This document shows positions 1 to 7,558 of a stretch of 64,000 bases of DNA, in pieces. The stretch is from Nocardia mexicana NBRC 108244 (GTDB lineage Bacteria; Actinomycetota; Actinomycetes; Mycobacteriales; Mycobacteriaceae), in contig NZ_BDBV01000001.1 in NCBI RefSeq assembly GCF_001613165.1, forward strand, positions 186,001-250,000, in the 5' to 3' direction. The notes below the pieces were generated by a model. That model made no database searches and had not been told where the DNA came from. It saw nothing but the letters and a program-made list of their open reading frames with translations. Position 1 is the first letter of the stretch. Each line of letters opens with the position of its first letter. Position numbers and translations under genes: made by a program.

Positions 1-846
1 CAGCAGATGGCCCGGCGAGGCACCGGTGAAGGAGTAGATGGTCTGGTTGGCGTCGCCGACGACCGTGAGGTCGTCGCGGTCGCCGAGCCAGGCGTCGAGC
101 ACGCGCTGCTGCAGCGGCGTGACGTCCTGGTATTCGTCGACGACGAAGCAGCGGTAGCGGCCGCGGAACTCCTCGGCTACCGAAACATAGTCCTCCAGGG
201 CGGCGGCGGTGTGCAGCAGCAGATCGTCGAAATCCAGCAGCAGGCCCTCCGCCGTGCTCTTCAGCTGCTCGTAGCCGGTGTAGACGGAAGCGACCTTGCC
301 CGCGTCGTACGGGATCTCGCGCCGCAGCCGGGCCGCCGTCGCGGCGTAGTCCTCCGGCGCGACCAGGGACGCCTTGGCCCATTCGATCTCCCCCGCGAGA
401 TCGCGCAGGCTCTCGGTGCTGGTCGGCAGGCCGACGCGCCCGGCCGCCTGCGCGACGATCGGGAATTTGCTGTCGATCAGCCGCCACGGCACATCGCCGA
501 CGATCTGCGGCCAGAAGTACTTCAGCTGCCGCAGCGCCGCGGCGTGAAAGGTGCGCGCCTGCACCGTGTTCGCGTCGCCGCCGAGCCCCAGCCCGCGCAG
601 GCGACTGCGCAGCTCCCCCGCCGCCCGCGCCGTGAACGTGACCGCCAGCACCTGATCCGCGCGCACGTGCCCGGCCGACACCAGATGCGCGATGCGGTGG
701 GTGATGGTGCGGGTCTTGCCGGTGCCCGCACCCGCCAGCACGCAGACGGGCCCGCGCGGCGCCGTCACGGCGGCCGCCTGTTCGGGGTCGAGGCCGTCGA
801 GCCGGAGCGGGGGCGAGGAGGTCGGCGCGGGCACGGGCTCCATCAT
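1..846 (-). CDS. uvrD2: ATP-dependent DNA helicase UvrD2, N-terminal part (cut by window edge)
   Basis: Superfamily 1 3'-5' DNA helicase; only the first 282 codons lie in the window, and the gene runs off at position 1 in frame. The reading shows Walker A (LAGAGTGKT, about residues 37-45), the Q-motif context before it, motif II DEYQD near residue 236 and motif [18 protein letters not shown]. It closely resembles mycobacterial UvrD2 (Rv3198c), and its neighbours mrx1 and nudC are the same as there. The start is uncertain: ATG at 846 or 843, or GTG at 834. The GTG sits exactly 7 nt after a -10-like CATGAT belonging to a damage-type promoter, which would make the mRNA leaderless and the ATG codons part of the promoter. 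The C-terminal HRDC/tetracysteine region expected for UvrD2 lies outside the window. Confidence 0.93.
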   Translation of the reverse strand, partial: MMEPVPAPTSSPPLRLDGLDPEQAAAVTAPRGPVCVLAGAGTGKTRTITHRIAHLVSAGHVRADQVLAVTFTARAAGELRSRLRGLGLGGDANTVQARTFHAAALRQLKYFWPQIVGDVPWRLIDSKFPIVAQAAGRVGLPTSTESLRDLAGEIEWAKASLVAPEDYAATAARLRREIPYDAGKVASVYTGYEQLKSTAEGLLLDFDDLLLHTAAALEDYVSVAEEFRGRYRCFVVDEYQDVTPLQQRVLDAWLGDRDDLTVVGDANQTIYSFTGASPGHLL

Positions 847-864
847 GACAGCGCGCACCGACAG
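842..864 (-). promoter_or_regulatory. Putative PafBC/RecA-NDp-type promoter of uvrD2
   Basis: On the minus strand CTGTCGGTG (864-856), an 8-nt spacer and CATGAT (847-842) match the actinobacterial RecA-independent damage promoter TTGTCRGTG-N8-TAnnnT, with one mismatch in each box. A GTG codon lies 7 nt downstream of the -10, at 834. Similar but weaker matches precede adnB and lipV. This is a visual match only. Confidence 0.45.
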
Positions 865-924
865 GCGGCGGATGCCCGTGCGGGAATCCACCGGAGATCG
901 GCCGCGGCGCAGTACGGTGCGACC

Positions 925-2127
925 GTGCCCTCCGACACCCCGTCCCCGGAGACCGAACCCGGTGACCGGCACGCGACCTGGATGGAGCTGTTCTTCGACC
1001 TGGTCGCCGTCGCCGGGATCGGGCAGCTGACCCACCTGCTGCATCGCGGGCCGTCGCTCACCGACTTCGCGCTGTATCTCGCGCTCTACCTGGCATTCTG
1101 GATGGTCTGGGCGTGCGTCACGTTCTACAGCGACATTTCCCGCGACAACACCCGGATTCCGCTCATGCTGGCGGCGATGCTCGGGCTGGGCCTGATGGCG
1201 GCCGCGGTGGCGGGCTTCCCGGAGCGCCACGCGACGGCCTTCGCCGCCGTGTACGTGATCGTGCGGCTGGCCACCGACGCGGTGTGGGATCGCGGGCAGG
1301 TGGTGGTCGACTGGCCGACCGCGCAGCTGAGCACCGGAGCGATCCCGTGGCTGATCTCGCTGTGGGTGCCGGAGCCGTGGAAGTACTGGCTGTGGGCGGC
1401 CGGGCTCGCCATCGACATGCTGCTGATGTTCGCGGTCACCGGCGAGAGGATGATGGCCGGCGCCCAGGAGTCCCTGGACCGGCGGCTGCGGCACTCCAGG
1501 CGCTTCGCGGGTATGGAACCGCCGAAACTGCAAGCGCTGCACGCGGATCCGGCGCACCTCGGGGAGCGGCTGGGGCTCTACGTGATCATCGTGCTGGGTG
1601 AGGGCGTCATCGTGGTGATCGACGCCGTCGGCGGCGTGGCCTGGAACGCGAAGGTGCTGGCGCTGGGCCTGGAATCGTTCCTGATCCTGGCCTGCCTCTG
1701 GGCGCTCACGCTGACCTTCGGCTTCATTCCGCGCCTGATGTCGGTCCCCACGGCGGCCGGTTCCATTCCGCGCCAGCACGTCATGGCCACCCACTGCTGG
1801 CTGACGGGCGCGATCGCGACCGTCGCCGCCGGACTCGGCCTGGTCCTCGAGCATGCCGAGGGCCATCCGACCACCGGAATCAGCTGGGTGCTCGGCGGGG
1901 CCGCCGCGGCGTACTTCGTGATCAACCTCTTCGGCGGCGCCCGCAGCGGGGCAGGCCTGCGCTGGGCGCTGAGCTGGCCGCTCCCCTGCGCGGCGCTGTC
2001 CCTCGCGCTCGCCGCCACCGGACCTCGGCTGCACCCGCTCGGACTGGTATCCGGGATCCTCGTCCTGATCGTGTGGGCCCTCGCCTGGGAGTCGCACGCG
2101 GCGGGCAGGTGGCCCGGCCGGAACTAG
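925..2127 (+). CDS. Low temperature requirement protein A (LtrA) family membrane protein
   Basis: A 400-aa polytopic inner-membrane protein of the LtrA family. The function is not established; the name comes from a Listeria cold-sensitivity locus. After a short N-terminus, the family signature [19 protein letters not shown] appears at about residue 18, followed by roughly nine to ten hydrophobic segments. A charged loop ([19 protein letters not shown]) lies in the middle, and [14 protein letters not shown] matches another conserved LtrA segment. The GTG at 925 is chosen because it keeps the signature intact with a short leader; the frame stays open far upstream only through antisense uvrD2 sequence. 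The stop codon shares the CTAG tetranucleotide with the stop of the convergent DUF3592 gene. This gene is an accessory insertion relative to the mycobacterial uvrD2-mrx1 order. Confidence 0.85.
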   Translation: MPSDTPSPETEPGDRHATWMELFFDLVAVAGIGQLTHLLHRGPSLTDFALYLALYLAFWMVWACVTFYSDISRDNTRIPLMLAAMLGLGLMAAAVAGFPERHATAFAAVYVIVRLATDAVWDRGQVVVDWPTAQLSTGAIPWLISLWVPEPWKYWLWAAGLAIDMLLMFAVTGERMMAGAQESLDRRLRHSRRFAGMEPPKLQALHADPAHLGERLGLYVIIVLGEGVIVVIDAVGGVAWNAKVLALGLESFLILACLWALTLTFGFIPRLMSVPTAAGSIPRQHVMATHCWLTGAIATVAAGLGLVLEHAEGHPTTGISWVLGGAAAAYFVINLFGGARSGAGLRWALSWPLPCAALSLALAATGPRLHPLGLVSGILVLIVWALAWESHAAGRWPGRN

Positions 2128-2528
2128 AGCATCGTTCGCACGCCGATCGTCACGAGAAATACCCCGAGCACGAGCATCGGCAGTGCCAGTACGGCCTTGC
2201 CGACGAGCACCCCGCGGCGTTCGGAGAAGCCGTAGGGATTGTCCGGGTCGTAGAGGATCGGCAGGCGTCGGCCGACCTTGGGCCCGCGCCCGGCGTAGAA
2301 CGAACTGGTGGTCCGCACGACCACTCCCCGATCGGTCCGGAACTCGAAGACCGCCGAGCGGGCGAGGTGGCCGGGCGCCGCCGCGCCCGAATCCCGCTGC
2401 CCCACAACGATCGCCGTGGCGCGCCGCAAGCGCGAGCGCCTGCGCAGCCAATCGGAGGTCTCGGCTACCACGCTGAACACGACGACGAGTCCCGAGACGC
2501 ACGCCAGCACGCCCTGGAAGATGTGCAC
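2124..2528 (-). CDS. DUF3592 domain-containing membrane protein
   Basis: A small protein of about 134 aa. It has a hydrophobic N-terminal segment ([22 protein letters not shown]), a soluble middle and a C-terminal hydrophobic segment ([18 protein letters not shown]). The middle carries the DUF3592 hallmark [16 protein letters not shown] (a VxVxYDPxNP motif). No biochemical role is known for this family. The GTG at 2528 is preferred because a GGGGG purine run sits about 7 nt upstream. An in-frame ATG at 2591 would add 21 residues of low hydrophobicity but has no evident Shine-Dalgarno sequence. Convergent with ltrA; the two stops overlap. Confidence 0.7.
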   Translation of the reverse strand: MHIFQGVLACVSGLVVVFSVVAETSDWLRRRSRLRRATAIVVGQRDSGAAAPGHLARSAVFEFRTDRGVVVRTTSSFYAGRGPKVGRRLPILYDPDNPYGFSERRGVLVGKAVLALPMLVLGVFLVTIGVRTML

Positions 2529-2706
2529 TGCCGACCCCCGATGCGCGTTACCGCGGTGTTCTGCCGCGGATCGATTTCCTCCGGTGCGCATTCACGAGCC
2601 GCGCGCACGGAATGTCATGGTATGCGGCCGGATCGAGCCGTTCGAGCCCCGAACCCGGTGGGCCCGGTCGACGCCTCGGAGGCGGGTGAGTGTGCGGCAC
2701 AGGGCG

Positions 2707-4746
2707 TTACGGCCGATCGAAGTGCCGATCGAGTGTCGCCAGGATGTCGTCGACGGGGCCGAAGGTGATCATTCCGGTTGCGCCGCCCGCGATCTCGCCG
2801 CGCATGGGTTGGAGGGCGGCACGCGCCTGCGCGGCGAGCGATTGGTCCCGCAGCCGGATCGCCGTGTGCGCGGTGACGGCCCAGAGCGAGTCGTACAGAT
2901 GATCGGCAGGGGGTGTGGGCAGAGCGGCCGCGGCCCGGCGGGCCGCCGCGAGGTCACCGCGGGCGAGATCGAGGAGAGGCTGGACCCAGGGGCGGTTGGG
3001 CCCCCAATCGAGGTCGGCGTGCGTCGGCGCGGGACGGTCGTGACGGATGCGGAGCGAGAGCAGGGCGAGCGGGAGCATCCCGGCCTCGACCCCCGGCATA
3101 CCCGCACCGGCGAGGTCGGCGGCCACGGCGCGATAGGCGTGCGCGACCTCGGCGGGTTCGCTCGATTCCCCGGCCAGCCGCATCGCCCGGTACGCGGAGG
3201 TGAACAGGTGCACGAGCGGTGTCTCGTGAACAGCGGCGAGCTTCTCGGCCGAAGCGACATGGTGTTGCGCGGTCTCGGCGGCGCCGCGGGCGGCGCAGAC
3301 CTGGATCTCGATGAGATGGCCGAGGATCTCGAACGTCGGGAGATCATGTCGCGCAGCGAGATCGACGAGTTCGCTCGCGATGGCGTCGCGTTCGGCGGTG
3401 CCCCCCGCGCGCTGGAAGGACTGCACGAATCGGGCGTTCAACGCGAGTGCCAGCACATTGGGGTCGTGCAATTCGCGGGCGAGTCGTTCGGCCTCGGTGG
3501 CCGCCTCGGCCGCCCAGCGATCCCGGCTACCGCGGTGCTCGAGAGCGATGGTCGCGAGAAGCCGGGCTCGAAGCACGGGCGAGGCCGACGGACCGAGCCG
3601 GTCGAGAGTGCGGCGGGCCGTCGCCACCAGGGCCTCGGACCGCGCGGGGTCGTCGGCGCGAGTCCAGACGGCGGGAACGTCGTAGGCCGTGATGACGCGG
3701 GCGGTGAGGTCCGGATCGCCGGTTCGCTCCGCCTCCTCGACCGCCGCGGCGCGTTGCCGCTGGGCAAGGACCAGGTTGGTGCCGCCGGTGACCGCGGCGG
3801 CCCGGGCCACGGTGCTCATCGAACGCAGGCGGGTGTACGTCCCCGTCGCTTCCGTTCGGGTGAGCAGGCGCAGGCGGTCCTCGGTCCGGGGCGCGGGCGT
3901 CAGATGCGGAGCGTGCCGCAGGATGTCCCGTTCGAGATGGTCGAGACTGTCCGCCGACTCCAGCCCGAACCGATCGAGCAGCCCGGCCCGCGCGGCACGC
4001 AGCGAATGCAGCGCGTCGACCTGGCGGTCGGCCTGGTAGAGAGCGTGCGACAGCAGCACCCACGCCTGCTCCCGCCACGGATGCGCGGCGGCGAAGGCCT
4101 CCAACTCGGGGACCAGGGACGCGCCGCCACCGAGATCGAGCATCGCCCTGGCGCGCACCTCGATCGCCCGGCTCCGCAGTTCCGTCAGGCGGGCGCGCTC
4201 CGCCGTCAGCCAGGGTGAGTCGTCGAGCCCCGCGTACGGCTCACCCGTCCACCACGAGAGCGCCTCGCTCAGCGCGGCCGCGACCTCGTCGCCGGGTTCG
4301 TCCCGCACCGCCCGCAGGGTGTCCTCGAAGCGGTGGGCATCGACGTGTGATCGCGGAATCCGCAGGGCGTAGCCGTCGCCGACGGTCTCGATGACGTGCG
4401 ATCGCGCCCGCGGACCGCGCTCCGGCTCGAGCGCGCGGCGCAGCTCGGAGACGAAGGTGCGCACCGCCCCGGCGGCCCCGGGCGGGGGATCCTCCCAGAG
4501 ATCATCGACGAGCATCGACAGCGGAACGGCCCGGCCGCCCGCCGCGACGAGCCGCCCCAGCAGTTCGCGGCGGCGTTGGCTGCCGACCGCGATCGGGTGG
4601 CCTGCGCCGTCCCTGACCTGTATCGGTCCGAGCACCTCGAGGAAGATTTCCACGCGTTCATTGTCGTAGGTACCGGATATCGTCGGTCCAGGTCGTCGCT
4701 GATCCACTGCTAACTGGGCTCCGAGATCCTCGTCTGGTTCACGCAT
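2707..4746 (-). CDS. SARP/AfsR-like transcriptional regulator with BTAD domain
   Basis: A regulator of up to 679 aa. The N-terminal winged-helix (Trans_reg_C type, LEVLGPIQVRDGAGHPIAVGSQRRRELLGRLVAAGG) is followed by a bacterial transcriptional activation domain of TPR-like helices (HVDAHRFEDTLRAV... WLTAERARLTELRSRA...). The rest is an alanine-rich helical-repeat region resembling the tetratricopeptide arrays of large SARP proteins. No NB-ARC/P-loop domain is visible, so it is not a full AfsR. A GTG at 4653 (reading VEIFLEVLGP) would give the usual short lead into the winged helix and is a serious alternative to the ATG at 4746. It is divergent from the hydrolase at 4801, an obvious candidate target. 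Target genes and ligand are unknown. Confidence 0.82.
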   Translation of the reverse strand: MREPDEDLGAQLAVDQRRPGPTISGTYDNERVEIFLEVLGPIQVRDGAGHPIAVGSQRRRELLGRLVAAGGRAVPLSMLVDDLWEDPPPGAAGAVRTFVSELRRALEPERGPRARSHVIETVGDGYALRIPRSHVDAHRFEDTLRAVRDEPGDEVAAALSEALSWWTGEPYAGLDDSPWLTAERARLTELRSRAIEVRARAMLDLGGGASLVPELEAFAAAHPWREQAWVLLSHALYQADRQVDALHSLRAARAGLLDRFGLESADSLDHLERDILRHAPHLTPAPRTEDRLRLLTRTEATGTYTRLRSMSTVARAAAVTGGTNLVLAQRQRAAAVEEAERTGDPDLTARVITAYDVPAVWTRADDPARSEALVATARRTLDRLGPSASPVLRARLLATIALEHRGSRDRWAAEAATEAERLARELHDPNVLALALNARFVQSFQRAGGTAERDAIASELVDLAARHDLPTFEILGHLIEIQVCAARGAAETAQHHVASAEKLAAVHETPLVHLFTSAYRAMRLAGESSEPAEVAHAYRAVAADLAGAGMPGVEAGMLPLALLSLRIRHDRPAPTHADLDWGPNRPWVQPLLDLARGDLAAARRAAAALPTPPADHLYDSLWAVTAHTAIRLRDQSLAAQARAALQPMRGEIAGGATGMITFGPVDDILATLDRHFDRP

Positions 4747-4800
4747 TCACCTGTGCGCGGCAGTAGCTCGCCAGGCCGACGAAAGAGGAGACAACCAACG

Positions 4801-5679
4801 ATGAGCATCGGCATTCCGGATTTCGACGAATCCACGATCGATGTGGGTGGCGGTATCGAGCTGAACGCGGCGGTCGGCGGGGAGGGACCGGCGATCGTGC
4901 TGCTCCACGGCTTCCCCCAGACCCACCTGATATGGCGGCACGTCGCCCCCGTGCTCGCCGCGCGGCACACCGTGGTCTGCCCCGATCTGCGCGGCTACGG
5001 CGCCAGCGGCAAGCCGGAGGCGGTCGACGAGAACACCTACTCGAAGCGGACCATGGCCGCGGACATCGTCGGCCTGGCCGACGCGCTCGGGATCGGCGAG
5101 TTCGCCCTGGTCGGGCACGACCGCGGCGGGCATGTCGCCTTCCGGGCCGGGCTGGACCACCCGAATCGGGTCAGCCACCTGGGGATCCTGGATATCGTTC
5201 CCACACTGGACAGCTGGAACGTGCTCCGCGGGGTCGACGCGGCGGTGGCCTTCCACCTGTATCTGATGGCCCAGCCCCCCGGCCTGCCCGAGCAGATGAT
5301 CGCCAACAGCGCCGACGCGTTCTTCGGCCACTTCCTCGACATCTGGTCGAAGAACCCCGACGCCATCCCGGCGGACGTGCGGGCCGAATACCTGCGCGCC
5401 TCCCGGGAGGCCGTGGTGTCGATCGTCGCCGACTATCGCGCCACCGCGACCGTCGACATCGACCACGACCAGGCCGACCTCGACGCCGGAAACCAGCTCA
5501 CCATGCCGCTGATGACCGTCCAGCAGGACTGGGGCAAGCAGCTGGGATTCGACGCGGGCGAGATCTGGCGGCCCTGGGCGACCGATGTGCAGCACTTCAC
5601 GACCCAGGCGGGTCACTTCATGGCGGAGGAGGTGCCGGAGGATATCGCCGCGCTGATCCTGGATCTGGTGAAACGGTGA
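4801..5679 (+). CDS. Alpha/beta hydrolase of the haloacetate (fluoroacetate) dehalogenase / epoxide hydrolase group
   Basis: A 292-aa cytoplasmic alpha/beta hydrolase. Oxyanion motif LLHGFPQTHLIWRHVAP is at residues 34-50, the nucleophile elbow GHDRGGH puts the nucleophile Asp at 107 with Arg108, the LDIVPT segment contains Asp131, and the catalytic His lies in QAGHFMAEEVPE near the C-terminus. These segments look most like fluoroacetate dehalogenases (DehH1 type) and related epoxide hydrolases. In characterised fluoroacetate dehalogenases the nucleophile is followed by Arg at +1 and +4 to hold the carboxylate; here +4 is His111, so substrate preference may differ. AGGAG lies about 10 nt before the ATG. 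Divergent from the SARP-like regulator; convergent with MarR. Confidence 0.82.
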   Translation: MSIGIPDFDESTIDVGGGIELNAAVGGEGPAIVLLHGFPQTHLIWRHVAPVLAARHTVVCPDLRGYGASGKPEAVDENTYSKRTMAADIVGLADALGIGEFALVGHDRGGHVAFRAGLDHPNRVSHLGILDIVPTLDSWNVLRGVDAAVAFHLYLMAQPPGLPEQMIANSADAFFGHFLDIWSKNPDAIPADVRAEYLRASREAVVSIVADYRATATVDIDHDQADLDAGNQLTMPLMTVQQDWGKQLGFDAGEIWRPWATDVQHFTTQAGHFMAEEVPEDIAALILDLVKR

Positions 5680-5685
5680 CGCCCG

Positions 5686-6141
5686 CTAACCCTGGCGCAG
5701 GCGGCGCAGCCCGGCCGTGAACTCCGCGGCCCCGCCCCGCAGCGGCTCGAAGAACTCGCGATCGCAGGCCTCGACCGCCACGATGGCCCGATCGGCCAGG
5801 GCCACCCCGGCTTCCGTCGGGACCAGCGATTTCGCCCGCCGGTCGTGCGGATGGTCGCGGCGGCGCACCAGCCCCTTGCCCTCCAGTGCCCGCAGCACCT
5901 GGGAGGTCATCATCGGGTCGGTGGCGGCGTGGGTGGCGATATCGCGCTGCATCACCGGCTCGCCGTCCGCGGTATCGGCGAGCCAGGTGAGCGCGGCCAG
6001 CAGCACGAACTGCACGTGGGTGAGGCCGAACGGGGCCAGCGCCGCGCGCTGGGCCGCCTGCCAGCGGTTGGTCACCTGCCACAGCAGCAGGCCCGGGCTG
6101 TCGTCGGCATGCTCGAATTCGGTGTGCGGTCGGTGCCTCAC
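5686..6141 (-). CDS. MarR family transcriptional regulator
   Basis: A 151-aa winged-helix repressor. Helices at GLLLWQVTNRWQAAQRAALAP and FGLTHVQFVLLAALTWLAD are followed by the DNA-recognition region (RDIATHAATDPMMTSQVLRALEGKG) and the wing (VRRRDHPHDRRAKSLVPTEAG). The GTG at 6141 overlaps the TGA of a 27-codon upstream ORF in the arrangement GTGA. That leader ORF has a strong Shine-Dalgarno sequence, whereas none is obvious in front of this GTG, so MarR is probably translated by coupling. An AT-rich inverted repeat at 6266-6285 is a candidate autoregulatory operator. The target genes are unknown; the hydrolase at 4801 is convergent and not an obvious partner. Confidence 0.88.
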   Translation of the reverse strand: MRHRPHTEFEHADDSPGLLLWQVTNRWQAAQRAALAPFGLTHVQFVLLAALTWLADTADGEPVMQRDIATHAATDPMMTSQVLRALEGKGLVRRRDHPHDRRAKSLVPTEAGVALADRAIVAVEACDREFFEPLRGGAAEFTAGLRRLRQG

Positions 6142-6221
6142 GCGTTGGCCTGCGCGATGCCCAGCTCGACACCGCGGCGGACGTGATCGCGAGATACGAC
6201 ACCCAGCCGGTACCTGGTCAC
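6138..6221 (-). pseudogene. Remnant of an EVE-domain gene (first 26-27 codons), now a leader ORF for MarR
   Basis: GTG at 6221 follows GGAGG (6230-6226) and opens a 27-codon ORF ending in TGA at 6140-6138. Its core, LGVVSRDHVRRGVELGIAQ, matches the conserved N-terminus of EVE-domain (DUF55, modified-base/RNA-binding fold) proteins, in which the alignment would continue with an NHGK-type segment. Here it stops after AQANA, and the rest of the domain is absent. The stop overlaps the MarR start. I infer a deletion that fused the 5' end of an EVE gene to marR. The short ORF may still be translated and drive coupled initiation. The family assignment rests on recognition of about 20 residues. Confidence 0.6.
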
Positions 6222-6265
6222 CAATCCTCCGATCGCCGTGACGGACAGCTGCCCGCATTCGATAG

Positions 6266-6285
6266 TTAGTATGCGCACTTACTAT
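6266..6285. promoter_or_regulatory. AT-rich inverted repeat, candidate MarR operator with -10 element
   Basis: TTAGTA and TACTAT flank an 8-bp spacer (TGCGCACT); the innermost TAGTA/TACTA pair is perfect. The segment is strikingly AT-rich for this genome. On the minus strand it contains TATAGT (6286-6281), a good -10 for the leader ORF-marR transcript, so a bound repressor would block that promoter. It lies about 40-60 bp from either divergent gene and could also affect mrx1. Confidence 0.45.
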
Positions 6286-6324
6286 ATATCGCGCAACCCT
6301 CCGGGAACACGTTCGGGTCTCGCG

Positions 6325-6591
6325 ATGTTGAATGCAGGCGTGACAGCTACCGACCTGACCATGTACTCGACGACCTGGTGCGGTTACTGCCGCCGCCTCA
6401 AGAAGCAACTCGACGAGGCCGGCATTACCTACACCGAGGTCGACATCGAGTTGGACCCCGCTTCCGCCGAATTCGTCGGCAGCGTCAACGGCGGCAACCA
6501 CGTGGTGCCGACCGTGAAGTACTCGGACGGCTCCACCGCCACCAACCCGAGCCTGGCTCAGGTGAAGCAGGCGCTGGCGGCCATCGCCTGA
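6325..6591 (+). CDS. mrx1: Mycoredoxin (glutaredoxin-like, mycothiol-dependent)
   Basis: A small thioredoxin-fold oxidoreductase of about 88 aa that reduces mycothiol-protein mixed disulfides in the actinobacterial cytoplasm. The redox motif C19-G-Y-C22 sits in MYSTTWCGYCRRLKK. The cis-Pro region is HVVPTVKYSDGSTATNPS, and EFVGSVNGGN is a segment typical of Mrx1. It corresponds to Rv3198A both in sequence and in its place next to uvrD2 and nudC. The start is chosen as ATG 6325 with GGGT about 6 nt upstream. GTG at 6340 (giving 83 aa, close to the 84 aa of the M. tuberculosis protein) is equally possible. It is divergent from the MarR unit and convergent with nudC. Confidence 0.92.
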   Translation: MLNAGVTATDLTMYSTTWCGYCRRLKKQLDEAGITYTEVDIELDPASAEFVGSVNGGNHVVPTVKYSDGSTATNPSLAQVKQALAAIA

Positions 6592-6606
6592 GCGCCTGGG
6601 CGCGAA

Positions 6607-7533
6607 TCAGGCTCCGGCAGCCCAGGACTCGACGATGGTGCGGGCGATGGAGATCGACCCCGGCAGGAACAACCGCTGATCGGAGGCGTCGCCGGAGATT
6701 CCCGTCGGCGCGCCCCACGCGCCCGCGTCCAGCGCCTGCCGCACCTCGTCGCGGGTGAACCAGTAGCCCTCGGCGATCTCGCCGTCGGCGAAGACGAGGG
6801 GCTGCTCCGGATCGGCCACCGCGGCGAAGCCGAGCATCAGCGACCGGGGCAGCGGCCACGGCTGGCTGCCCAGGTAGCGGATGTCGCGCACGTCGACGCC
6901 GACCTCCTCGAGGATCTCGCGCTGCACGCACCGCTCGAGCGACTCCCCCGCCTCCACGAAACCGGCCAGCAGCGAGAACATCTTCTCCGGCCAGGTGTGC
7001 TGGCGGGCCAGCAGCACGCGGTCGCCCCCGTCGTGCACCAGGCAGATCACGGCCGGGTCGATGCGCGGGAACTCCTCGTGCCCGGCCTCGCTGACCCGGG
7101 TCCAGCCGCCGCTGGCCGGGGCGGTCGCGGTGCCGTCGGCGGCGCTGAAGCGCGCCCGGTCGTGCCAGTTCAACAGCGCCAGCGCCGTGGACAGGATGCC
7201 GAGGGTGACGTCGTCGAGGTGCAGGACGCTGCCGACCACCCGCAGATCCATCAGCTTGCCGTCGAGCTCGTTGTCCCGCACCGCCCAGAGGTGACGGCCG
7301 CCGTCGATCCCGAGGAACACCGCCTCCGGAACCGGCTCGGGCGCCAGCGTCGTCGCAGACTCCAGCAGCACCGAATCGCCGTCGATGCGGACCTGGCCGC
7401 GACGGTTCATCCGCAGCAATCGCGCTTGTGGCCAGCCCTCTTTCAGCGCCTGCTCGTCCGAGCGCAGCTCCTCGGCGCGATCGAGCGCGGAACGCGACAG
7501 CAGCGGAACGTCTTTGAGCTGAAAACCTGACAC
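6607..7533 (-). CDS. nudC: NAD(+)/NADH diphosphatase, Nudix family (NudC)
   Basis: A 308-aa Nudix hydrolase that cleaves NADH/NAD to nicotinamide mononucleotide and AMP; family members also remove NAD caps from RNA. The Nudix box GFVEAGESLERCVQREILEEVG fits GX5EX7REUXEEXGU exactly, and the NudC-specific SQPWPLPRSLM follows. The zinc-ribbon position between LLNWHDRARF and EEFPRIDPAV contains none of the four Cys found in E. coli NudC (ARFSAADGTATAPASGGW), so no zinc site is expected. The start is GTG 7533. The synteny matches Rv3199c. Convergent with mrx1. Confidence 0.93.
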   Translation of the reverse strand: MSGFQLKDVPLLSRSALDRAEELRSDEQALKEGWPQARLLRMNRRGQVRIDGDSVLLESATTLAPEPVPEAVFLGIDGGRHLWAVRDNELDGKLMDLRVVGSVLHLDDVTLGILSTALALLNWHDRARFSAADGTATAPASGGWTRVSEAGHEEFPRIDPAVICLVHDGGDRVLLARQHTWPEKMFSLLAGFVEAGESLERCVQREILEEVGVDVRDIRYLGSQPWPLPRSLMLGFAAVADPEQPLVFADGEIAEGYWFTRDEVRQALDAGAWGAPTGISGDASDQRLFLPGSISIARTIVESWAAGA

Positions 7534-7558
7534 GCCCCGAGCGTATCGGGCGGGGAGA

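Noticed and set aside
7..924. Long plus-strand open frame continuous with ltrA upstream of position 925
   Set aside because: It runs antisense to the clear UvrD2 coding sequence and its translation is arginine/glutamine-rich with no domain; only the part from GTG 925 shows LtrA sequence.
4747..5616. 289-codon minus-strand open frame opposite the hydrolase at 4801
   Set aside because: Composition artefact; the plus-strand frame has the full alpha/beta hydrolase motif set and a ribosome-binding site.
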